From an uncultured Rhodanobacteraceae bacterium (lineage in GTDB: Bacteria > Pseudomonadota > Gammaproteobacteria > Xanthomonadales > SZUA-5), in NCBI GenBank assembly GCA_937928755.1, contig CALEZI010000090.1, positions 1-5,560 of the forward strand: DNA of 5,560 nucleotides, written 5' to 3'. Below, in pieces: positions 1 through 4,882 of this stretch (its first letter is position 1; every line of letters begins with the position of its first letter). The notes below the pieces were generated by a model that saw only the letters and a list, made by a program, of their open reading frames with translations, was not told the origin of the DNA and did no database searches. The position numbers and the translations under genes are program-made.

Positions 1-861
1 GGCTTCGCGGCCCGGCGGGCGGCGCAGCAGCAGCGAGATCTGGCGATAGGCCCAGGCCTGCTTGGTCAGATCGTCATAAATGATCAGCGCGTCTTCGCCG
101 CGATCGCGGAAGTACTCGCCCATCGCGCAACCGGCGTAGGCGGCGACGTACTGCATCGCCGCGGATTCGGATGCCGAAGCGGCGACGATGATGGTGTGCG
201 CCAGCGCGCCGTGCTCTTCGAGCTTGCGCACGACGTTGGCGATCGAGCTCTGCTTCTGCCCGATGGCCACGTACACGCATTTGATGCCGCTGCCCTTCTG
301 ATTGATGATGGTGTCGACGGCCAGCGCGGTCTTGCCGGTCTGGCGATCGCCGATGATCAACTCGCGCTGACCACGACCGACCGGGACCATGGCGTCGACC
401 GACTTGTAACCCGTCTGCACCGGCTGCGACACCGACTTGCGCCAGATCACGCCCGGAGCGACTTTCTCGATCGGACTCGACAGCTTGGCGTTGAGCGGTC
501 CCTTGGCGTCGATCGGATTGCCGAGCGCGTCGACGACACGACCGAGCAGTTCCGGACCGACCGGCACTTCGAGAATGCGCCCGGTGGTCTTCACCGTGTC
601 GCCTTCACGCAGGTGCTCGTAGTCACCGAGCACCACCGAGCCGACCGAGTCGCGCTCGAGGTTGAGCGCCAGTGCGAAGGTATCGCCCGGCATCTCGATC
701 ATTTCGCCCTGCATGACGTCGGCAAGGCCGTGAATGCGCACGATGCCGTCGGAAACCGACACGATCGTGCCTTCGTTGCGCGCCTCGGCGGCGGATTTGA
801 ACTTCTCGATACGCGACTTGATGAGGTCGCTGATCTCGGAAGGATTCAGTTGCGTCTGCAT
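1..861 (-). CDS. atpA: ATP synthase F1 subunit alpha, N-terminal part (runs off left edge)
   Basis: Alpha subunit of the F1 head. It alternates with beta in the hexamer and binds a mostly non-catalytic nucleotide. The frame is open from the ATG at 861 to the window edge: 287 residues, a little over half of the roughly 510 usual for the family. Residues 1-25 form the N-terminal helix that contacts delta. A beta-barrel domain follows (about 26-95), then the start of the nucleotide-binding domain. The Walker A motif GDRQTGKT is at 171-178 and a Walker B-like strand ALIIYDD at 258-264; VGRGQRELIIGD before the P-loop is typical of alpha rather than beta. The start is fixed by the classic MQTQLNPSEISDLIK opening. 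The Shine-Dalgarno is weak (GGA about 9 nt upstream), preceded by an A/T-rich stretch. It is the last atp gene visible; atpG, atpD and atpC would be expected beyond the left edge. It is unusually far from atpH (215 nt), so translational coupling to it is unlikely. Confidence 0.98.
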   Translation of the reverse strand, partial: MQTQLNPSEISDLIKSRIEKFKSAAEARNEGTIVSVSDGIVRIHGLADVMQGEMIEMPGDTFALALNLERDSVGSVVLGDYEHLREGDTVKTTGRILEVPVGPELLGRVVDALGNPIDAKGPLNAKLSSPIEKVAPGVIWRKSVSQPVQTGYKSVDAMVPVGRGQRELIIGDRQTGKTALAVDTIINQKGSGIKCVYVAIGQKQSSIANVVRKLEEHGALAHTIIVAASASESAAMQYVAAYAGCAMGEYFRDRGEDALIIYDDLTKQAWAYRQISLLLRRPPGREA

Positions 862-1076
862 GGCGGAAGGTCCAAATGAATTTGAATTCTGGCGGCCAGC
901 GGCGCGCGCCTGAGCGAGCACCGGTGGCCAGTATTAGCAGCAAACCTGTTCAGGTTCGCATCCTTCCCCCTCCCCGATGTTCGGGGAGGGTTGGGGAGGG
1001 GTAAGGCAGAACCTCTGGGTAACGATCATGGTGGCCGGGGACTTCCTTCATTTCGAGCGTCTCCGTGCCATAACCG
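862..1076. other. Unusually long non-coding spacer between atpH and atpA
   Basis: This 215-nt stretch sits inside the operon, where related operons usually have a gap of tens of bases or less. It holds the G-rich palindromic repeat at 967-1001, a small palindrome AACCTG-TT-CAGGTT (943-956), and the short inverted repeat CAAAT-GA-ATTTG (873-884) just upstream of the atpA start. The only minus-strand open frame of note (950-1051, 33 codons) reads straight through the repeat and has no recognisable protein features. I see no Rho-independent terminator (no T-run after the stem in either direction) and no strong internal promoter. The spacer is probably transcribed as part of the atp mRNA. Confidence 0.8.
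967..1001. repeat. G-rich palindromic repeat (REP-like), possible G-quadruplex
   Basis: The left arm CCCTCCCCGA (968-977) and right arm TCGGGGAGGG (981-990) form a perfect 10-bp inverted repeat with the 3-nt loop TGT. A second G-rich half, GGGGAGGGG (993-1001), can pair instead with CCCCTCCCC (967-975), giving a rival 9-bp stem. On the plus strand, 983-1001 reads as four runs of three or four G separated by A, TT and A, the classic form of a G-quadruplex. The composition and position resemble the dispersed extragenic palindromes of high-GC proteobacteria. That it is dispersed is inferred, since only one copy lies in this window. In atp mRNA it would appear as a C-rich/G-rich hairpin. Confidence 0.7.
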
Positions 1077-1610
1077 TTACGACGCGAGCTCGGTGCGCAG
1101 GCGATTCAGCTTGCCGCGCAGCGAGCCGTCGATGACTACATCGCCGGCTTCGACGATGGCGCCACCGATCAGATCGGCGTCAATGTGCACGTCCAGCGTG
1201 ACCAGGCGATCGAAGCGCTTGGCGAGTGCGCCCGCCAGTTGCTGCTGCTGCGCCGGATCGATCGGCAGCGCGGTGCGCACGCGCACCTTCAGCGTACGCT
1301 CGTCGTCGGCGCGCAGTTCTTCGTAAAGCCCGGCGATCTCGCCAAGCAGCGAGAGACGCTGGTTGCTTTCGAGCAGCGCCAGGAAACGCGCGAAGCTGCC
1401 GTCGGCTGATTCACCCTCGGCGAGGAACAGCGAGACGCGATCGCCCGCCCCGAGTTTCGGGCTGCCGATCAGTTGCCGTACCTCGGACTGGGCCACTACG
1501 CCGGCGGCGAACGCCAGCTTGGCGGACCAAGCCGGCGCCGCACCCTCACTCTTGGCGAGTTCGAAGGCGGCGCGCGCATACGGACGTGCCAGGGTGATGG
1601 CGTTGCTCAT
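1077..1610 (-). CDS. atpH: ATP synthase F1 subunit delta
   Basis: Delta subunit, which caps the F1 head and joins it to the b dimer of the peripheral stalk. The product is 177 residues, the same length as in E. coli. The N-terminal helical domain opens with ITLARPYARAAFELAK (residues 5-20), the usual alpha-binding face. The C-terminal domain carries the family signature: GGAIVEAGDVVIDGSLRGKL around residues 149-168, with DGSLRGKLNRL near the end. The ATG overlaps the TGA of atpF (ATGA, 4 nt), and no good Shine-Dalgarno precedes it, so translation is probably coupled to atpF. The stop TAA is followed by the long spacer before atpA. Length and sequence are ordinary for the family. Confidence 0.97.
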   Translation of the reverse strand: MSNAITLARPYARAAFELAKSEGAAPAWSAKLAFAAGVVAQSEVRQLIGSPKLGAGDRVSLFLAEGESADGSFARFLALLESNQRLSLLGEIAGLYEELRADDERTLKVRVRTALPIDPAQQQQLAGALAKRFDRLVTLDVHIDADLIGGAIVEAGDVVIDGSLRGKLNRLRTELAS

Positions 1611-2083
1611 CGGGCGATCTCGCTGATCAGATCGTCGAGCAGGGCCTTGTGCGCCGCGGCGTCGATTTCCTTGCGGATCAGGCGCTCGGCACCCTTGACC
1701 GCCAGTTCGGCGACCTTGTGGCTGAGTTCTTCGCGAGCGCGGTGGGCTTCGGTCGCGATCTCGGCAATGGCGACCGCCTTCTGTCGACTGCCCTCGGCAA
1801 TCGCATCGGCCTTCGCCTTGTCGAGGATCGCGGCGTATTCCTTCTCGGCGCGGTCACGGATGCCCGTCGCTTCGCCACGCGCTTCGCGGATCACCTGATC
1901 CTGCTTTTCGCTCGCCGACGCCAGCGCACGCTTGCCTTCTTCGGCTGCGTTCAGGCCATCGGCAATTTTCTTCTGACGCTCTTCGATGGCGCCAATGATG
2001 TGCGGCCAGCCGAACTTCATGACCAGCCATGCCGTCGCGAAGAACGCGAGGCCCTGGATGACCAAGGTCAAGTTGATATTCAT
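1607..2083 (-). CDS. atpF: ATP synthase Fo subunit b
   Basis: Subunit b, which dimerises as the peripheral stalk that holds the F1 head still against the rotating c-ring. The product is 158 residues (E. coli 156). Residues 1-28 form the single N-terminal membrane helix (NLTLVIQGLAFFATAWLVMKF). The conserved IEERQKKIADGL follows at 33-44, then a long charged, Ala-rich helix forming the right-handed coiled coil, and a C-terminal delta-binding segment. The start ATG has GGAG 7 nt upstream (2091-2094). It is separated from atpE by 57 bp, in which I see nothing beyond that ribosome binding site, and overlaps atpH by 4 nt. There is one b gene here, with no b' paralogue alongside, as in non-photosynthetic proteobacteria. 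Confidence 0.97.
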   Translation of the reverse strand: MNINLTLVIQGLAFFATAWLVMKFGWPHIIGAIEERQKKIADGLNAAEEGKRALASASEKQDQVIREARGEATGIRDRAEKEYAAILDKAKADAIAEGSRQKAVAIAEIATEAHRAREELSHKVAELAVKGAERLIRKEIDAAAHKALLDDLISEIAR

Positions 2084-2140
2084 CGCTCTACTCCGTTACG
2101 GCGGCCGCTGGAGTGCGCCCGCCGGTCGATCGGGGACGGA

Positions 2141-2419
2141 TTAACCGGCCAACTGCGACAGGAACGGGTTGGCGAAGATCAGCAGCAGCGCGATGGCGAC
2201 GCCGATGATCGGCACGGCGTCCAGCAGGCCGGCGACGATGAACATCTTGGTCTGCAGCATCGGCGCGAGTTCCGGCTGACGCGAGGCGCCTTCCAGGAAC
2301 TTGCCGCCCAGCAGCGCGAAGCCGATGGCGGTACCGAGCGCGCCCAGGCCGATCAGCAGGCCAGCGGCGATCAGCGTGTAGCTCATCACTTCGGCAATGA
2401 ATTGGGTGTTGGCTTCCAT
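2141..2419 (-). CDS. atpE: ATP synthase Fo subunit c (proton-translocating ring)
   Basis: Subunit c, the hairpin that forms the rotor ring. The product is 92 residues against 79 in E. coli; the extra length lies at both ends, including an NPFLSQLAG tail. Helix 1 spans about residues 12-38 with the Gly/Ala-rich LGALGTAIGFALLGG packing motif. The polar loop RQPE (47-50) contacts gamma/epsilon, and helix 2 spans about 57-84. The essential proton-carrying carboxylate is Asp67 in GLLDAVPII, equivalent to Asp61 of E. coli. It is followed by Ala, and helix 1 lacks the Gln of Na+-type rings, so proton coupling is expected. GGAG lies 6 nt upstream of the ATG (2426-2429), with an A/U-rich leader annotated separately. 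Confidence 0.98.
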   Translation of the reverse strand: MEANTQFIAEVMSYTLIAAGLLIGLGALGTAIGFALLGGKFLEGASRQPELAPMLQTKMFIVAGLLDAVPIIGVAIALLLIFANPFLSQLAG

Positions 2420-2455
2420 GGTCGACTCCGTTGATTGCTTGCAGTTAAGGTGAAG
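2420..2455 (-). promoter_or_regulatory. atpE translation initiation region with enhancer-like leader
   Basis: Read on the minus strand, the leader runs CTTAACTGCAAGCAATCAAC, then GGAG, then 6 nt to the ATG. It is clearly A/T-richer than its GC-rich surroundings. It resembles the E. coli atpE leader as I remember it (UUUUAACUGAAACAAACUGGAG before the start), which is known to boost initiation so that c is made in excess over the other subunits. The shared TTAACTG and A/C-rich spacer are seen directly; the function is inferred. Confidence 0.55.
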
Positions 2456-2467
2456 GGGAAACGTGGA

Positions 2468-3310
2468 TCAGTGGTGCTCAGCGGCCATGCTGAGATACAC
2501 GATGGTCAGCATCATGAAGATGAAGGCCTGCAGCGTGATCACCAGGATGTGGAACACGGTCCAGACGAAGCCGGCGAGCAGTTGCACCGGCGCCAGCGCG
2601 TAGAACGAGAGCGAACTCAGCGTGGCGCCCAGCGTCATCACTGCGATCAGGATGAAGATCAGCTCGCCCGCATACATGTTGCCGAACAAGCGCAGGGACA
2701 GCGATACCGGACGCACCGCTTCTTCGATCACGCGCAGCAGCAGATTCGCCGGAGCGCCCTTGGGGCCGAATGGCGCGGTAAAGAACTCGCCGAAGAAGCC
2801 GCCCAGACCCTTGTGCTTGATGCCCATGTACTGGATCAGGAGGAACACGCACAGCGCCATGCCCAGCGTGGTGTTGAGGTCGGCCGTGGGCACCACGCGC
2901 AGGTAGTTGATGCCGGCTGCGTGGGCCGTCGCCGGCAGCAGATCGACCGGAATCATGTCCATGAAGTTCATCAGGAAGACCAGGCCGAAGATGGTCATCG
3001 CCAGCGGCGCGATCAGCTTGCTGTTGCCGTGGAAGGTCTCCTTGACCAGGCCATCGACCATCTCGACGACCATCTCGATCGCGCATTGCAGCTTGCCCGG
3101 CACGCCGGAGGTAAAGCCTCGCGCGACCTTGATGAACAGGAACAGGAACACCGCGATCATCACGAACTTGAAGAACACGCTGTCCAGGTGGATTGCCCAG
3201 AACGGGCCCTCGCCGACCTTGATCGTCAGGTGCGCCAAATGGTGCTTGATGTACTCCGTCATGCCAGCGGAGCCGCCTTCAGCGGAGATCATCGTCACGA
3301 GCTTATCCAT
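2468..3310 (-). CDS. atpB: ATP synthase Fo subunit a
   Basis: Subunit a, the stator part of the proton channel, lying against the c-ring in the inner membrane. The product is 280 residues (E. coli 271). Several hydrophobic segments are visible: about 45-65, 100-120, 146-163, 215-235 and 245-275. The near-invariant SLSLRLFGNMYAGELIF gives the essential Arg207 (E. coli Arg210) and Glu216 (E. coli Glu219). FHILVITLQAFIFM near the C terminus gives His254 and Gln261, matching His245 and Gln252 of E. coli. The protein ends in YLSMAAEHH, a typical ending. The ATG overlaps the end of atpI by 8 nt and has no clear Shine-Dalgarno, which suggests coupling to atpI. The 48 bp to atpE hold only the atpE leader. 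Confidence 0.98.
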   Translation of the reverse strand: MDKLVTMISAEGGSAGMTEYIKHHLAHLTIKVGEGPFWAIHLDSVFFKFVMIAVFLFLFIKVARGFTSGVPGKLQCAIEMVVEMVDGLVKETFHGNSKLIAPLAMTIFGLVFLMNFMDMIPVDLLPATAHAAGINYLRVVPTADLNTTLGMALCVFLLIQYMGIKHKGLGGFFGEFFTAPFGPKGAPANLLLRVIEEAVRPVSLSLRLFGNMYAGELIFILIAVMTLGATLSSLSFYALAPVQLLAGFVWTVFHILVITLQAFIFMMLTIVYLSMAAEHH

Positions 3311-3674
3311 AGCGTACTAATGCCCAAGTTCCTGCCAGTTGTGCCGCGATCAGGCCGGACAACAATCCACCCGCCGGCAGACGCAGCCCAATCAACCCAA
3401 GCGCGAACAGCGCAAACAACACCAGCCACTTCCACGCAGCGGCTCCATAGAACCGCCGCAGCAAGGTATCCACCCCGGCGACACCGCGCATCTGCAGCGC
3501 GGCGAAAACGCCATGAGCGACCGCCACCGAAGCAGCACCCCAGACCGACGCAATCGCCGTGGCGACCGTCATCGATGCAAGCATCGCGACCGCTGCGAGC
3601 AGCGCACCCGCCACCAGTTGCGTCTGCACGACTCGCCAAGCCAGATGCCGGGCTTTGGCGTAAGGATCGTGCAC
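3303..3674 (-). CDS. atpI: AtpI, ATP synthase assembly protein (GTG start)
   Basis: Small membrane protein at the head of the operon. AtpI (protein I) helps assemble the c-ring or Fo sector but is not part of the finished enzyme. The product is 123 residues (E. coli about 126). Four hydrophobic segments are visible: about 15-36, 38-60, 81-97 and 103-120, with a short Arg-containing loop between the second and third. I chose the GTG at 3674 (first residues MHDPYAKARHLAW) because AGGG (3683-3686) lies 8 nt upstream. An in-frame ATG at 3770 would add 32 non-hydrophobic residues upstream of the candidate promoter and is unlikely. A second GTG lies at 3683. At the start of the third helix it reads FYGAAAWKWL, where many AtpI proteins have a Glu as I recall. 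The identification relies on position, size and topology more than on motifs. Confidence 0.88.
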   Translation of the reverse strand: MHDPYAKARHLAWRVVQTQLVAGALLAAVAMLASMTVATAIASVWGAASVAVAHGVFAALQMRGVAGVDTLLRRFYGAAAWKWLVLFALFALGLIGLRLPAGGLLSGLIAAQLAGTWALVRYG

Positions 3675-3735
3675 GCGTTTCACCCTGGTAGGTCGGCAGT
3701 GGACGGCATCCAGGGCCGGCCGAGAAATCAACGGG

Positions 3736-3765
3736 AGTATATGGGTCAGACGAAAGTGCCCGCAA
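3736..3765 (-). promoter_or_regulatory. Candidate sigma70 promoter of the atp operon
   Basis: On the minus strand, TTGCGG (3760-3765) and TATACT (3736-3741) are separated by 18 nt. The -10 matches the consensus at 5 of 6 positions and the -35 at 3 of 6. Transcription would begin near 3729, giving a leader of about 55 nt before the GTG of atpI. It is the best -10 match upstream of the operon and supports the shorter atpI start, because the alternative ATG at 3770 lies upstream of this promoter. Confidence 0.5.
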
Positions 3766-3915
3766 GCCAAAGGCTCGCGAATTGAGCGGAATTCTGCGCC
3801 AGACGTGGAGCGACGGCTCTAAGACCTTGGCATGAGGCAAGCGCTCTGGCGAGCGCGGGCCGGTGCGCCACGGCTCGCTGCGGTTTCCGCCGCGACCTGC
3901 GCACGATTGAAGCGC

Positions 3916-3945
3916 TTGCTGCTGGCTTCTCACGCTCGGCATACT
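3916..3945 (+). promoter_or_regulatory. Weak candidate promoter of the cNMP-FHA gene
   Basis: TTGCTG (3916-3921) and CATACT (3940-3945) are separated by 18 nt. The -35 matches the consensus at 3 of 6 positions and the -10 at 4 of 6. A start near 3952 would leave a leader of about 42 nt before the ATG at 3994, and would exclude the longer frame from 3832. The match is weak and may be chance. Confidence 0.3.
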
Positions 3946-3993
3946 TGCTGGATTGTTGCGCACAGCGCAGCGTCACCCGCCCGGGGCCAGCCG

Positions 3994-4824
3994 ATGAGCG
4001 AATCGAAACCGGTCTTCGTCGACCTGCCCGCAGGCAGTTTCGTGTTTCGCGAAGGCGACACCGGCTGCGATATGTACATCATCGAGACCGGTTCTCTGGA
4101 AGTGCTGCGCGGCGCGCGCGGCGCGACGCCGGTGGCCACCCTCGGTCCGGGAGATTTTTTCGGCGAGATGGCGATCCTCGAAGACCAGCCCCGCTTCGCT
4201 TCGGTGCGCGCCATCAGCGCGGCGCGCCTGCTGCGCGTCGATCGAGCGGCGTTTGCCGGCATGCTGCGCGAGAACTTCGAGATTGCCGTGCGCATCATGC
4301 GCAAACTGGTGGCACGCCTGCGACGCACCGAAGAGCTGCTGCAGGCGGCACAGTCGGAACTCGACGTCGTGCGCCGCGGCGGCGTTGTGGCGGCGCCGGA
4401 CGCGCCGGCAACGGTTCCGCAGCCATTCAATATCGCGCGCGCCGCCGCTGCAACCCCAAGTCGCCGGGTTGCGCCGATCGATCCGAGCAAGATCGGCAAG
4501 CCGATGAAACTGGTTCACGTCGACAGCGGCAGCGAGTTCGCGCTCAGCGGCAACAAGTCGGAAATGCTGATCGGCAGGCCGGACCCGGTGACCGGATTGC
4601 TGCCCGAGATCAACCTCGGGCCGCTCGACGCACAGCGCAGCCTGTCGCGACGCCACGCCAAGATCGTCAATGAGGACGGTCTGATGTTCCTGCGCGAAGA
4701 AGTCGGAACCACCAACGGCACCTTCATCAACGACGAGCGCGTGCCCACCGGGCAGGCACGCCCGCTGTCGCTGGGCGACACATTGCGCTTCGGTTCGGTC
4801 GAATTGAAGGTAGAGTCACTGTGA
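3994..4824 (+). CDS. Cyclic-nucleotide-binding / FHA domain fusion protein
   Basis: Predicted cytoplasmic signalling protein of 276 residues. Residues 5-105 form a cNMP-binding domain: LPAGSFVFREGDTG, then YIIETGSLEVL, then the phosphate-binding cassette FGEMAILEDQPRFAS (56-70) with Glu58 for the ribose and Arg67 for the phosphate, so ligand binding looks intact. A helix (about 90-128) resembles the C-helix of CRP-type proteins. An Ala/Pro-rich linker (130-165) leads to an FHA domain (171-276) with IGRPDPVTG (Gly194, Arg195), SRRHA (218-222) and TTNGTFIN (239-246), all the usual phosphothreonine-binding residues. There is no helix-turn-helix, so it is not a CRP/FNR-type DNA-binding regulator; it probably links cAMP or a related ligand to binding of a phosphorylated partner. 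The start at 3994 is chosen because MSESKPVFVDLPAG begins right at the domain; GGGG lies 7 nt upstream. The in-frame ATG at 3832 is the alternative. It is followed after 58 bp by a likely operon partner. Confidence 0.9.
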   Translation: MSESKPVFVDLPAGSFVFREGDTGCDMYIIETGSLEVLRGARGATPVATLGPGDFFGEMAILEDQPRFASVRAISAARLLRVDRAAFAGMLRENFEIAVRIMRKLVARLRRTEELLQAAQSELDVVRRGGVVAAPDAPATVPQPFNIARAAAATPSRRVAPIDPSKIGKPMKLVHVDSGSEFALSGNKSEMLIGRPDPVTGLLPEINLGPLDAQRSLSRRHAKIVNEDGLMFLREEVGTTNGTFINDERVPTGQARPLSLGDTLRFGSVELKVESL

Positions 4825-4831
4825 ACGGCGC

Positions 4832-4854
4832 GGCTCGCGGATTTCCCGCGGGCC
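4832..4854 (+). other. Hairpin in the spacer before the coiled-coil gene
   Basis: GGCTCGCGG (4832-4840) pairs with CCGCGGGCC (4846-4854) around a 5-nt loop ATTTC, giving a 9-bp stem with one G-T wobble. No T-run follows, so it is not a standard terminator. It sits just after the stop of the cNMP-FHA gene and 19 nt before the GGAGG of the next gene. It could be a partial attenuator or an mRNA-stability stem that sets different output from the two genes. Confidence 0.4.
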
Positions 4855-4882
4855 ACGGTGCCCCACTCAGCGCGGAGGTCTC

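Larger units (their letters stand above)
3675..3993. other. Intergenic region between divergent atpI and the cNMP-FHA gene
   Basis: These 319 bases hold the divergent starts of the atp operon and the plus-strand signalling pair. I see a good candidate promoter for the atp operon (3736-3765) and a weaker one toward the plus strand (3916-3945). The direct repeat GAATT-N5-GAATT (3779-3793) lies between them and has no known role. A plus-strand frame from an ATG at 3832 runs in frame into the downstream gene. Its 54 codons are Arg/Ala-rich and low in character, so I treat it as non-coding. I found no CRP-type TGTGA-N6-TCACA operator and no RNA gene. Confidence 0.65.

Noticed and set aside
196..879. 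Plus-strand open frame of 227 codons
   Set aside because: It is antisense to atpA, which shows intact Walker motifs; the product has the His/Arg/Asp-rich composition of a shadow frame.
920..945. Internal promoter for atpA around a minus-strand AATACT
   Set aside because: The -10 matches only 4 of 6 positions and no acceptable -35 lies at the right distance.
967..1001. Rho-independent terminator between atpH and atpA
   Set aside because: The stem is strong but no T-run follows on either strand, and a terminator there would cut off the essential downstream atp genes.
950..1051. 33-codon minus-strand open frame in the atpH-atpA spacer
   Set aside because: It reads through the palindromic repeat, its product is Pro/Gly-rich with no recognisable feature, and no clear ribosome binding site precedes it.
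2435..3691. Long plus-strand open frame (418 codons) antisense to atpB
   Set aside because: It lies opposite the unmistakable atpB and part of atpI. Its product is His/Asp/Gln/Arg-rich low-complexity sequence typical of the complement of a GC-rich gene.
3675..3770. 32-codon extension of AtpI to an ATG at 3770
   Set aside because: The extension would overlap the best promoter candidate, while the GTG at 3674 has a good AGGG and gives the usual AtpI length.
3832..3993. 54-codon N-terminal extension of the cNMP-FHA protein
   Set aside because: The added sequence is Arg/Ala-rich, has no domain or good ribosome binding site, and covers the candidate promoter. The cNMP domain begins right after Met at 3994.
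3675..3993. CRP/FNR-type operator between the divergent genes
   Set aside because: No TGTGA-N6-TCACA or FNR-like palindrome was found.
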